Shown here piece by piece: positions 33,548-41,568 of a stretch of 41,863 bases of DNA. The translations under genes and the position numbers were made by a program. Within the stretch, counting starts at the first letter, position 1; each line of letters begins with the position of its first letter. The notes under the pieces were generated by a model. The model was given only the letters and a program-made list of their open reading frames with translations, had not been told where the DNA came from and did no database searches. The stretch is taken from assembly GCF_000219125.1 (NCBI RefSeq), contig NZ_AFGF01000294.1, positions 1 through 41,863 on the forward strand. Reading direction: 5' to 3'. Source of the DNA: Acetonema longum DSM 6540 (GTDB lineage: Bacteria; Bacillota; Negativicutes; Sporomusales; Acetonemataceae).

Positions 33548-33922
33548 ATGAGCAAGAAAAAAGATCCCATGCAGCAGATGGTGGACAAGCTTAACCAAAT
33601 TACCGGCTCTGCCAGCGCCGCTATTGATGAACTGCGTCAGGGCCGTTCGGTGGCCAAACCCGGCGAGACGCCGGACACTCTGGAGGATAAAGCAGCGATT
33701 CAGACCGACTTCGCCGCTGTGAAAAACGAACTCCTGGCTGAACTTGCCACGGCCCGCACTGAATTGATCAGCGAAATCACCACTGCCCGTTCAGACATGA
33801 TTGATAAAATCGCTAACGGCAGGACCGAACTGGAAGATCAGGCCCTTGCCATCCAAAACCAGCTGGCGGATAAGCTGGCTAGCATCCGGACATTGATCGA
33901 CAAGGAGGACCAGCCTGGCTGA
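33548..33922 (+). CDS. Small soluble coiled-coil protein of unknown function
   Basis: A 124-residue charged protein with no membrane segment and no cysteine. Residues about 45-120 form a long amphipathic helix with near-heptad repeats of the type LATARTELISEITTARSDMI, the sub-repeat TARTEL / TARSDM / NGRTEL recurring every 11 residues. The N-terminus (KKKDPMQQMVDKLNQITGSA) is polar. GAGGTG lies 6 nt before the ATG at 33548, whereas the in-frame ATG at 33542 overlaps it. The eleven-residue periodicity resembles apolipoprotein/LEA-like helices, but no function can be assigned. It is separated from the flavoprotein by 117 bp. Confidence 0.7.
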   Translation: MSKKKDPMQQMVDKLNQITGSASAAIDELRQGRSVAKPGETPDTLEDKAAIQTDFAAVKNELLAELATARTELISEITTARSDMIDKIANGRTELEDQALAIQNQLADKLASIRTLIDKEDQPG

Positions 33923-33937
33923 TCTCTCCGACACATT

Positions 33938-34345
33938 TCACGCCAGCAGCGGGTACAAAGAGGTATTTTCTTTCTCAATTCTTGTCATCAGCGCTGATAT
34001 AATATTTCCTGTATCGGTTAAGAATTTGGCAGGATCGGCTTCAATTTTACCGGCGCCGGAATACCTGGCTTGATACGCATTAAACGCCTTCGCCAGATCT
34101 CCCATTTCACGGGCGAATTTTTCACAAGTCATCCGTACCTGACTGTCAGGATGGTTCATGAGCCTGGGATAAACGAACTTGTCCTCAGCCGCCAAATGGG
34201 TTTTAATTTTGCCGGCCAGCTGTCCCAGCAGCAGAGAGATTTCAAAGGCCTTCTCTTTGATTTGCTGTTGATTTTGATAAGAACTAATTTTACTCGTCAA
34301 CGATAAAACCTCCTGATGCTGACGCAATACATTGCTGGTATCCAT
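33938..34345 (-). CDS. Hemerythrin-domain (HHE) protein
   Basis: A 135-residue four-helix HHE cation-binding protein. Candidate di-iron ligands: His in LRQHQE near residue 10, His and Glu in KTHLAAEDKFVYPRL near residues 49-53, and C-terminal Glu in RIEKENTSLYP. Such domains bind O2, NO or act as iron/redox sensors in the cytoplasm. The gene fits other oxygen-handling genes here (SodC-like, cytochrome bd). GGAGG lies upstream within TCCCTTACTT... read on the minus strand as AAGGGAGAAG before the ATG. A single gene, convergent with the coiled-coil gene. Confidence 0.85.
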   Translation of the reverse strand: MDTSNVLRQHQEVLSLTSKISSYQNQQQIKEKAFEISLLLGQLAGKIKTHLAAEDKFVYPRLMNHPDSQVRMTCEKFAREMGDLAKAFNAYQARYSGAGKIEADPAKFLTDTGNIISALMTRIEKENTSLYPLLA

Positions 34346-34472
34346 AATTCGTCACTTCTCCCTTACTTCGCTATTTCTACCATAACTATACTTGCGGCCA
34401 GACCGGAAGGCAGTGATACGCATCACAGGCAGGACATTTTTATTGCGATTTACTCTATATAATTTAGAATAT

Positions 34473-34500
34473 AAGTTCCGGAGAGAATTCTCCGGAACTT
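34473..34500 (-). terminator. Palindromic hairpin downstream of LysE gene
   Basis: AAGTTCCGGAGA and TCTCCGGAACTT form a perfect 12-bp stem with the 4-nt loop GAAT. It lies 65 bp past the stop of the LysE-family gene on the minus strand and is followed there by ATATTCT, a weak T tract. Confidence 0.65.
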
Positions 34501-34564
34501 ATTATATTTCAGATGAAATTGACATTTCCCGGTCTTATCCTTTGGAAAACTAAGGAGATCCCTA

Positions 34565-35194
34565 TTACTGCTCCGCGGTCATCAGTTTTACCCCCAGCAG
34601 AATATAGGCAGCGCCGCATACTTTGTTCATAATGGCGCTGGCCTTGTCATTCTTGCGCAGAAAGACGGTCATATTCCCCGAGCACAGCACTAACAGCAGG
34701 CACCAAAGGGTACCGGTTGTCAGGAAAGTGCAGCCCAGGAGAATAAACGGCATAATGCCGTACGCGTTCTGGGGATCGATGAATTGGGGCAGAAATGAGA
34801 GAAAGAACAGGGCGACTTTGGGATTGAATAAATTGGTGAGAAGTCCCTGGGTATAGATCTGCCGCATGGCGGCGCCTGCTTCAGCTTCTGTCGCCCGAAG
34901 CTGATCCCGGGATAATAAGGCGGTGATGCCAATGTAGCCGAGATAAAGAGCACCGGCGGTTTTCACCACTGTAAACGCCAGGGCGGATTGAGCTAAGATC
35001 ACGGATAGCCCCAGGGCGGCCAAGGCAGTGTGAATCGCCCCGCCGGAGATAATTCCCATTACCGAATAAATTCCGGCTTTTGGCCCCTGGGCGATACTGC
35101 GGCTGAGAATATAGAAGGTATCCGGGCCGGGCGTGATATTTAACAGAATCCCTGCCAGCAAAAAGACCTCAAAGTGCGTGATTCCAAACATCAT
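34565..35194 (-). CDS. LysE/RhtB-family amino-acid exporter
   Basis: A 209-residue membrane protein with six hydrophobic segments. The family signature is at the N-terminus (LNITPGPDTFYILSRSIAQG), and GLLTNLFNPKVALFFLSFLP lies in the middle. RhtB/LysE proteins export amino acids such as homoserine, threonine or lysine by proton exchange. Substrate unknown. AAAGGAG lies 7 nt before the ATG at 35194; an upstream in-frame start lacks a ribosome site. A single gene, divergent from the activase operon. Confidence 0.92.
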   Translation of the reverse strand: MMFGITHFEVFLLAGILLNITPGPDTFYILSRSIAQGPKAGIYSVMGIISGGAIHTALAALGLSVILAQSALAFTVVKTAGALYLGYIGITALLSRDQLRATEAEAGAAMRQIYTQGLLTNLFNPKVALFFLSFLPQFIDPQNAYGIMPFILLGCTFLTTGTLWCLLLVLCSGNMTVFLRKNDKASAIMNKVCGAAYILLGVKLMTAEQ

Positions 35195-35379
35195 CCGACA
35201 ACTCCTTTTGCCATGGAGGCTGCCGCTCATGCCAGCGGGGCCTTTGTTTTATTATATTATATCAGGGGAAGGGTTGCGGCAATATGAATTATTTCTCCGG
35301 CGGGATTTTGCAGGCTGATTCATGTTTGCCGCTCTGGAGGGCAATACTACAGACAGAATGAATGCAGGAGGACTCTCAG

Positions 35380-36342
35380 ATGGAAGTCTATTTGGGCGTT
35401 GATGTGGGATCGGTGAGCGCAAATGTTGTTGCCATGGACATGGATGGCGGCATCATTGACGCTTTGTATATTCGTACCCAGGGCAACCCGATTGCCGCAG
35501 TCCAGCAGGGACTGGGCCGGGTCCGGGAGCAGAATCCTGACCTGACCGTGAAGGGAATCGGGACTACCGGCAGTGCCAGGCAGCTGGCCGGTGTGGTGGT
35601 GGGAGCGGACAGCGTGAAGAATGAGATTACGGCTCATGCTGTGGCGGCTATGCATGTCCGGCCTGACGTGCAGACGGTTATCGAGATCGGCGGCCAGGAT
35701 TCCAAGCTGATTATTATCCGTAATGGGGTAGTAACTGATTTTGCCATGAATACGGTATGCGCCGCCGGCACCGGTTCCTTTTTGGACCAGCAGGCTGCCC
35801 GACTGAATATTCCCATTGAGGAATTCGGTGAGCGGGCCCTCACTTCTGCCGCACCGGTTCGAATTGCCGGCCGCTGCGCCGTGTTTGCCGAGTCGGACAT
35901 GGTCCACAAGCAGCAGGCCGGCCACGATATAGCCGATATCCTTCACGGCTTGTGTCAGGCCTTGGCGAGGAATTACCTGAACAATATCGGCAAGGGCAAG
36001 GCACTGCATCAGCCCATTTTGTTTCAGGGAGGCGTAGCCGCCAATAAAGGCATGAAGCGAGCCTTTGAGGAGGCGCTGGGTTGTCCGGTCTTGGTTCCGC
36101 CTCATTACAACGTGATGGGGGCCATAGGCGCGGCTCTTTTGGCGCGGGAGAAACTGCATAATCAGGCCCCTACCGCATTCCGGGGGTTTGCCGTGGCGGA
36201 CTGGCAGTATCACTCCCGCAGCTTTGAATGCGGCGGCTGCCCTAATCTCTGCGAAGTCATTGAAATTGTCATGAATGGCCGGACGGTAGCCCGGTGGGGG
36301 GACCGCTGCGGCAAGTGGAGCACAACGATAACAGTGGCGTAG
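35380..36342 (+). CDS. Acyl-CoA dehydratase activase (BadF/HgdC-type ATPase)
   Basis: A 320-residue ASKHA-fold ATPase. The phosphate-1 motif is YLGVDVGSVSANVVAMD. Then come GTTGSAR, IEIGGQDSKLI, the Cys-containing AMNTVCAAGTGSFLDQQA and GRCAVFAESDMVHKQQAG (the two Cys that ligate the bridging [4Fe-4S] cluster), and FQGGVAANKGM. The tail has extra cysteines (FECGGCPNLCEV, GDRCGKW). Such proteins use ATP to drive one electron into 2-hydroxyacyl-CoA dehydratases or related reductases. CAGGAGG is 8 nt before the ATG at 35380. Two DUF2229-like genes follow, but no dehydratase alpha/beta pair, so the partner is unclear. Confidence 0.9.
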   Translation: MEVYLGVDVGSVSANVVAMDMDGGIIDALYIRTQGNPIAAVQQGLGRVREQNPDLTVKGIGTTGSARQLAGVVVGADSVKNEITAHAVAAMHVRPDVQTVIEIGGQDSKLIIIRNGVVTDFAMNTVCAAGTGSFLDQQAARLNIPIEEFGERALTSAAPVRIAGRCAVFAESDMVHKQQAGHDIADILHGLCQALARNYLNNIGKGKALHQPILFQGGVAANKGMKRAFEEALGCPVLVPPHYNVMGAIGAALLAREKLHNQAPTAFRGFAVADWQYHSRSFECGGCPNLCEVIEIVMNGRTVARWGDRCGKWSTTITVA

Positions 36343-36360
36343 AAATTAAGGAGGAACCTC

Positions 36361-37434
36361 ATGGGAATACGAGTCGGATTGCCTCAAGGGCTGCTATTCT
36401 ATCAGCATGGTGAGGTCTGGGCTGAATTTTTGCGCCAGTTGGGGGCCGAAGTGGTATTGTCCGGTCAGACTACCCGTCGCACACTGGATCTGGGAGGAGT
36501 GCTGGCGGAAGTCTGTCTGCCGGTCAAAGTCTATTTCGGCCATGTCTGTGCACTGTATAACCAGGTGGATTATCTGTTTGTACCCAGAATGGTCAGTGAG
36601 ACCAAGGGCAAATATAATTGTCCGGAAATGATCGGCATTCCGGACATGATCCGCAGCAATTTGTCCCAGATGCCCCCTCTCCTGGATGTGCTGGTTAGTT
36701 CAGCCCAACGACAGGGCCAGATGTGGCAGGCCGTGATTGAGACCGGCAGGCGGCTGGGAGTCGGCCTGACTGCCAGCCTGATGGCCTGGCACCGGGCCTG
36801 CTGCCTGCGCCAAAGCGCCCAAGGTTTGACATCTCAGAAGGTCAGTCCCATATATTCGTTGTCCCGCTTATCTCCCACCTCGACCCTGGAGACCGTTCAA
36901 AAGGGTTCAGATGCTAGGAAGGTCGAGGACGTGCGCGAGACTGTACGTTTGCAGGGTACGTCGAAGCGCGCGCCCGCAGACCTGACAACGCAGATGGGCC
37001 CTTTTCAACGGTCTCCCCTCGTGGCGCTGATTGGGCATGCATATATACTGTACGACCCCCAGGTCAGTATGAATGTGATTGCCAAACTGGAGCGCCAGGG
37101 GCTCAGGGTGGTTACTCCCCGGATGGTTCCGGCGCGGGATGCAGCCAGAGGAGCGAGGGTCTTCGGCAAGGAGATTTTCTGGACCTACAGCCATCATATG
37201 GCCGGGGCGGCGATTGCTTTGATGCAGGCCCCTTTGCCGGTGGACGGAGTCATCTTTATGACCTCCTTTTCCTGCGGCCCGGATGCCCTGATCGGCGAGC
37301 TGATTCAGCAGTACGCCCAGTCCTGCCGCATTCCCTGCATGACGCTTTCGATGGACGAGCATACAGCCGAGGCGGGTTTTGACACCAGGGTAGAGGCTTT
37401 TGCCGATATGTTGATGTTGAGGTGGCAGCCATGA
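36361..37434 (+). CDS. DUF2229-type activase-related protein carrying an in-frame repeat insertion
   Basis: A 357-residue protein similar to the DUF2229/CoA-protein-activase part of large dehydratase activases. The N-terminal half starts IRVGLPQGLLFYQHGEVWAE and has VCLPVKVYFGHV. The C-terminal half resumes with VALIGHAYILYDPQVSMNVI, then FMTSFSCGPDALIGELI and the end motif MDEHTAEAGFDTRVEAF. Between the halves, codons about 177-218 (TVQKGSDARK ... QMGPFQR) are entirely encoded by the dispersed repeat at 36888-37016, in frame and without a stop. Without the insert the length would be about 314. The 4-bp ATGA overlap with the next gene suggests that the operon is still used. Confidence 0.85.
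   Translation: MGIRVGLPQGLLFYQHGEVWAEFLRQLGAEVVLSGQTTRRTLDLGGVLAEVCLPVKVYFGHVCALYNQVDYLFVPRMVSETKGKYNCPEMIGIPDMIRSNLSQMPPLLDVLVSSAQRQGQMWQAVIETGRRLGVGLTASLMAWHRACCLRQSAQGLTSQKVSPIYSLSRLSPTSTLETVQKGSDARKVEDVRETVRLQGTSKRAPADLTTQMGPFQRSPLVALIGHAYILYDPQVSMNVIAKLERQGLRVVTPRMVPARDAARGARVFGKEIFWTYSHHMAGAAIALMQAPLPVDGVIFMTSFSCGPDALIGELIQQYAQSCRIPCMTLSMDEHTAEAGFDTRVEAFADMLMLRWQP
36888..37016 (-). repeat. Complete dispersed palindromic repeat inside a coding gene
   Basis: A 129-bp copy in inverted orientation relative to the one at 23628. The termini GGAGACCGTT / AACGGTCTCC are a perfect 10-bp inverted repeat, and longer arms match with a few changes. On the minus strand the core reads GACGTACCCTGCAAACGTAC then AGTCTCGCG, as in the other copies. 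129 is a multiple of three, and the host frame reads through. Confidence 0.92.
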
Positions 37435-38525
37435 TTGTGACTTTTCCTCATATGGGTCATTTGGATATCGTACTGGAGACATTGCTGAGCGGCCTGGGGT
37501 GCCGGGTCAAGGTGCCGCCGCCGGTGACGAAACGAACGCTGGAACTGGGGACCAAGTATTCTCCGGAAACCGTATGTCTGCCGTTTAAGATTCTCTTAGG
37601 GAATTTTATCGAGGCGCTTGAGACGGGCGCGGATACCATCCTGACCTGCGGCGGGACAGGCCCCTGCCGCCTGGGTTATTACGCCGCGGTGCAGCAGGGG
37701 ATCCTGAAGCAGTTGGGCTATAGCTGTGATTTCATCGCAATAGAGCCTACGGTCCGGCATGCCTACCAGATCTTGCGGCAAGTAGCTCCCCGGAAAAGCT
37801 GGCGGGATATCTACCGGGCCTTCTGCCTGGCCGGCAGTAAGATGCGGGCCTTGGACAGCCTGGCAGCTAAAGGAATGGACATTCGGCCCCGGGAACAAAC
37901 CTCCGGGGCGGCAGACAGGATTTTACGGCAGGCCGGGGATGATATTCGGGAGGCTCAGGATACCCGGGCGGTAGACCGGTTGCTCCGGGAAGCCGCCGGG
38001 CTTCTGGAAGGTGTACAACTGCAGTCGGACGTCATACCGCTCAGAATCGGACTGATCGGGGAAATTTACGTCATGCTGGAGCCCTTTGTGAATCAGTCTC
38101 TGGTCCGGCAACTGTCCGGCATGGGGGTTGAGGTGCATCAAACCCTGAATCTCACCAGTTATGTGGACTGCCACCTGCTGCACAAGCCCAGCCTTTTGGC
38201 CCGGCGCCGCGAAATCATGACCCTGGCCAAGCCTTACCTGGGGCACTATGTGGGCGGTCATGGCATAAACGGCATCGGCCATACCCTGGAGCTGGGGCGC
38301 AAGGGCGTTGACGGCATGATTCATGTGTTCCCGTTTACCTGCATGCCGGAAGTAGTGGTCAAAAACATTCTGCCCCGGGTCAGCCAGGACACCGGCCTGC
38401 CGGTATTATCCCTGGCATTTGACGAACAGACCGGTGAGGCCGGTGTCATCACCCGCCTGGAGGCGTTTGTGGACCTGCTGCGCCGGCGGCGTCAGGCACG
38501 GCAAGATTGCATATCCGGCGGCTGA
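37431..38525 (+). CDS. Second DUF2229-type activase-related protein
   Basis: A 364-residue protein of the same broad family as the upstream gene but diverged. The N-terminus is MIVTFPHMGHLDIVLETLL, followed by PETVCLPFKILLGNFIEALE and the cysteine motif LTCGGTGPCRLGYYA near residue 70. A C-terminal segment has FPFTCMPEVVVKNILP and LAFDEQTGEAGVITRLEAF, matching the end motif of the upstream protein. The conserved cysteines suggest Fe-S cluster binding. GAGGTG is 6 nt before the ATG at 37431, which overlaps the upstream stop (ATGA). With the two preceding genes it looks like a split version of the very large activases that carry these parts in one chain. Confidence 0.85.
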   Translation: MIVTFPHMGHLDIVLETLLSGLGCRVKVPPPVTKRTLELGTKYSPETVCLPFKILLGNFIEALETGADTILTCGGTGPCRLGYYAAVQQGILKQLGYSCDFIAIEPTVRHAYQILRQVAPRKSWRDIYRAFCLAGSKMRALDSLAAKGMDIRPREQTSGAADRILRQAGDDIREAQDTRAVDRLLREAAGLLEGVQLQSDVIPLRIGLIGEIYVMLEPFVNQSLVRQLSGMGVEVHQTLNLTSYVDCHLLHKPSLLARRREIMTLAKPYLGHYVGGHGINGIGHTLELGRKGVDGMIHVFPFTCMPEVVVKNILPRVSQDTGLPVLSLAFDEQTGEAGVITRLEAFVDLLRRRRQARQDCISGG

Positions 38526-38615
38526 TTTTTAATCTTAACCAAGTGAAATGGCGCTATTGATATTTATGTAAAATTCATTGAAGGTAATTTATATTAATTT
38601 GTTGAAATTTATCGC

Positions 38616-38645
38616 TTGACAGGTAAAAAGTGGTACTGGTAAAAT
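38616..38645 (+). promoter_or_regulatory. Promoter of the Rrf2-cydAB operon
   Basis: TTGACA (38616-38621) and TAAAAT (38640-38645) are separated by 18 bp in an AT-rich stretch, a good sigma-A type promoter. The operator at 38654-38683 lies right at the expected transcription start, so a bound repressor would block initiation. Confidence 0.8.
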
Positions 38646-38653
38646 AAGAATAT

Positions 38654-38683
38654 AATTTATACCATACCGGCATGGTATAAATT
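38654..38683. promoter_or_regulatory. Palindromic operator, probably for the Rrf2 regulator
   Basis: AATTTATACCAT and its exact complement ATGGTATAAATT flank the 6-bp centre ACCGGC, a 30-bp perfect dyad 20 bp upstream of the regulator ATG. Rrf2 proteins bind long AT-rich dyads and usually autoregulate. Confidence 0.8.
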
Positions 38684-38702
38684 CCGCGCAGGAGGCTAAA
38701 AT

Positions 38703-39188
38703 ATGCAATTTAACCAGGCAACCGACTATGCCTTCCGGGTTGTTCTCCACTTGGCAGGCTTGCCGCTGGGAACCATCGTCAACGGGCAGGCGCTGGCTCA
38801 GGCCGAACATATCCCTCACCGGTTTTTGCAGAAAATTATGCGGTCATTGCTGCAGGCGGATATTATCCGTTCCTACCGGGGTGTTGAGGGAGGCTTCAGC
38901 CTGAACCGTCCGGCAGAGGAGCTTTCGCTGTATGATGTGGCCACAGCCATGGAAGGGCCTATCGAGATTAACCGCTGCCTGCAGCCGGATCAATCCTGCA
39001 CCAGGCGCTATAAGGAGCAATGTCCCGTCCATGCCGAACTGTACCGCATCCAGAAACGGCTGATTGCCGACCTGCAAGGGGTGACTTTCCGGGATTTAGC
39101 CGCCAAAGCGGCACAGCCGGAGGAAAAAGCCGCCGACAGTTATACCGGGTATGGTTTACCGGAAAATAGACAGGAGGGGTTTATGTGA
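38703..39188 (+). CDS. Rrf2-family regulator with Fe-S-type cysteines
   Basis: A 161-residue winged-helix regulator. The N-terminal domain begins MQFNQATDYAFRVVLHLAGL, with the recognition region HIPHRFLQKIMRSL and the wing YRGVEGGFSL. Three cysteines follow in the IscR/NsrR-like arrangement (RCLQPDQSC then EQC; spacing C-x6-C-x7-C), which in relatives hold a [2Fe-2S] or [4Fe-4S] cluster sensing O2, NO or redox state. CAGGAGG is 8 nt upstream. Its stop overlaps the cydA GTG by 4 bp, so it is cotranscribed with the oxidase and very likely controls it. Confidence 0.92.
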   Translation: MQFNQATDYAFRVVLHLAGLPLGTIVNGQALAQAEHIPHRFLQKIMRSLLQADIIRSYRGVEGGFSLNRPAEELSLYDVATAMEGPIEINRCLQPDQSCTRRYKEQCPVHAELYRIQKRLIADLQGVTFRDLAAKAAQPEEKAADSYTGYGLPENRQEGFM

Positions 39189-40570
39189 GTGAGTTGTTAC
39201 TGTCACGCTGGCAATTTGGCATTACCTCAACCTACCACTTCTTCTTTGTGCCTCTGACTCTGGGATTGTCCATTTTGATCGCCTTTATGGAAGTCATGTA
39301 CGTCCGCACTGATAACGAGCTGTACAAAAAGATGGCCAAATTTTGGGGAAAACTGTTTCTGATCAATTTTGCCATGGGCGTGGTAACCGGCATTGTCCAG
39401 GAGTTTCATTTCGGCATGAACTGGTCGGAGTACTCCCGGTTCATGGGCGATATTTTCGGCGCGCCTCTGGCCCTGGAGGCTCTTACGGCCTTCTTTCTGG
39501 AGTCTACCTTCCTGGGGCTGTGGGTCTTTGGCTGGGATAAATTATCCCGGAAGGTCCATGCCCTGACTATCTGTCTGGTGGCCTTCGCCAGCAATCTGTC
39601 CGCCTTTTGGATTCTGGCGGCCAATTCCTTTATGCAGTCGCCCACAGGCTATGCCATCCGCAATGGCCGGGCGGAAATGACCGATTTTATGGCTTTGCTG
39701 ACCAATCCCTATCTGCTGTATCAGTTTCCCCATGTTCTTTTGTCGGGACTGGTAACCGCTGGCGTGTTTATTACCGCCATCAGCGCCTGGCATTTGCTGC
39801 GGCAGAGTCATGTGGATTTTTTCCGGGCCTCGATGAAGATCGGCCTGGTATGTACTCTCCTTGCCTCTCTGGCAGTTGGCGGCTCCGGCCACCTGCAGGC
39901 CCAGATGCTGGCCAAAGCGCAGCCCATGAAACTGGCGGCAGTGGAGGCTCTTTGGGAGACTTCGGATTCCGCTCCGTTTTCGATTGTCGCCATGATTGAC
40001 GAGAAAAATAAGCGGAATGATTTTGCGCTGTCGATCCCCGGTGCATTGACGTTCCTGGTACATAATTCGCCGATGGGGGAAGTAAAAGGGATCAAGGCGA
40101 TGGAACAAGAGTATACCGCCCGCTATGGGCCGGCTGACTATGTGCCGCCGGTGCCGCCTGTGTTCTGGAGCTTCCGGGTGATGGCAGGCGCGGGGGGGCT
40201 ATTGATCCTGCTGGCGCTTGCCGGAGTTTGGCTCTGGCGGGCCGGCAAGCTGGAATCTACGCCAGTCCTGCTGAAAGCATTGCTTTATTCCCTGCCTCTG
40301 CCCTATATCGCCAACTCCGCCGGATGGATTGTGACGGAGATCGGCCGTCAGCCCTGGATCGTGTTCGGGCTGCAGCGGGTGGATCAGGGTGTCTCGATGG
40401 CGGTGGACGCCGCCAGCATCTGGATTTCTTTAATCGGATTTACGCTGGTCTATGGCGCTTTGGCCCTGGTAGCCGTCAGTCTGATGCGTAAAATTGCCGT
40501 GGCTGGACCGGTGGATGCGCCGGCGGACGCGGCGGGAGCAGCCGGAAAGGGGGCGACATTATGGAACTGA
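39185..40570 (+). CDS. cydA: Cytochrome bd oxidase subunit I
   Basis: A 461-residue integral membrane subunit that binds hemes b558, b595 and d and oxidises quinol. It begins with SRWQFGITSTYHFFFVPLTL (heme-ligand His near residue 18) and has GIVQEFHFGMNW, GAPLALEALTAFFLESTFLG, the Q-loop-side QFPHVLLSG (second His ligand) and the C-terminal GWIVTEIGRQPW. The Q-loop is the short type common in Firmicutes. The GTG start overlaps the regulator stop, with CAGGAGGGG upstream. In an anaerobe this enzyme mainly scavenges oxygen. Confidence 0.96.
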   Translation: MSELLLSRWQFGITSTYHFFFVPLTLGLSILIAFMEVMYVRTDNELYKKMAKFWGKLFLINFAMGVVTGIVQEFHFGMNWSEYSRFMGDIFGAPLALEALTAFFLESTFLGLWVFGWDKLSRKVHALTICLVAFASNLSAFWILAANSFMQSPTGYAIRNGRAEMTDFMALLTNPYLLYQFPHVLLSGLVTAGVFITAISAWHLLRQSHVDFFRASMKIGLVCTLLASLAVGGSGHLQAQMLAKAQPMKLAAVEALWETSDSAPFSIVAMIDEKNKRNDFALSIPGALTFLVHNSPMGEVKGIKAMEQEYTARYGPADYVPPVPPVFWSFRVMAGAGGLLILLALAGVWLWRAGKLESTPVLLKALLYSLPLPYIANSAGWIVTEIGRQPWIVFGLQRVDQGVSMAVDAASIWISLIGFTLVYGALALVAVSLMRKIAVAGPVDAPADAAGAAGKGATLWN

Positions 40571-41568
40571 ATGTGGTGTGGTTTATCTTAGTGGCGGTGC
40601 TGTTTATCGGGTTTTTCTTTCTGGAGGGTTTCGATTACGGGGTTGGCATTCTCTTACCTTTTCTCGGTCGGGATGACGCTGAGAGACGGCTGGTGATCAA
40701 CACCATCGGCCCGGTCTGGGACGGCAACGAAGTGTGGATGATCACAGCCGGCGGGGCCTTGTTCGCCGCCTTTCCCCATGTGTATGCAACCTTGTTCAGC
40801 GGGTTTTATCTAGCGCTTTTTTTACTGCTGCTGGCTCTGATCGGCCGGGGCGTGGCCTTTGAGTTTCGCAGCAAGCAGGCGGCCCCCTCCTGGCGGGCTG
40901 CCTGGGATACCGCGATCTTCACCGGTAGTCTTTTGCCGGCCCTGTTATGGGGAGTGGCGGTAGCCAATTTGCTGCAGGGAGTGCCGATCGATGCTAATAT
41001 GCAGTATACCGGCAATTTCTTTACCCTGCTCAGCCCCTATACTCTGACCGCCGGTCTGGCGTTTGTTCTGGTGTTTACTTACCATGGCGCAGTGTTTATC
41101 AGTCTGAAAGTAGAAGGTGAAATGATCGGCCGGGCCCGCAGCGCCGGACTCAAAACGGGATTGGCGGCGGCTGTGGCTTGCTTAACCTTGGTGGGATTAA
41201 CTTATGTGAGCACCGATCTTTTCCGGAGTCTGCCGGCCGGAGCTGCTCTCTGGGGGGCGGTAGCCAGTTTCCTGGTATCCTATTGGCTGCTGCGCGGCGA
41301 AAAGTACGGCCTGTCTTTCACCTTTAGCGGGTTGGCCATTGTCCTGACCACGCTGGCCTTTTTCGCCGGTCTGTTCCCGCGATTGATGGTGTCCAGCCTC
41401 AATCCGGCATGGAGCCTGACCATCTACAATTCTGCATCCAGTCCCTATACCCTGAAGCTGATGACCATTGCGGCGGCGGTGATGGTGCCGGTCGTGCTGG
41501 GATATCAGATTTGGGCCTATTGGGTGTTCCGCAAGCGGCTCGGTGTGAAAGGGCATCTGGAGTACTAA
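40561..41568 (+). CDS. cydB: Cytochrome bd oxidase subunit II
   Basis: A 335-residue membrane subunit with about eight or nine helices. The family N-terminus is visible (FILVAVLFIGFFFLEGFDYG, followed by GVGILLPFLGRDDAERRLVI), then GPVWDGNEVWMITAGGALFAA and FAAFPHVYATLFSGFY. It pairs with CydA to form the quinol oxidase. It overlaps cydA by 10 bp, with GAAAGGGGGC before the ATG. The stop TAA is followed on the very next base by the dispersed repeat. No cydC/cydD assembly transporter is in the window. Confidence 0.96.
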   Translation: MELNVVWFILVAVLFIGFFFLEGFDYGVGILLPFLGRDDAERRLVINTIGPVWDGNEVWMITAGGALFAAFPHVYATLFSGFYLALFLLLLALIGRGVAFEFRSKQAAPSWRAAWDTAIFTGSLLPALLWGVAVANLLQGVPIDANMQYTGNFFTLLSPYTLTAGLAFVLVFTYHGAVFISLKVEGEMIGRARSAGLKTGLAAAVACLTLVGLTYVSTDLFRSLPAGAALWGAVASFLVSYWLLRGEKYGLSFTFSGLAIVLTTLAFFAGLFPRLMVSSLNPAWSLTIYNSASSPYTLKLMTIAAAVMVPVVLGYQIWAYWVFRKRLGVKGHLEY

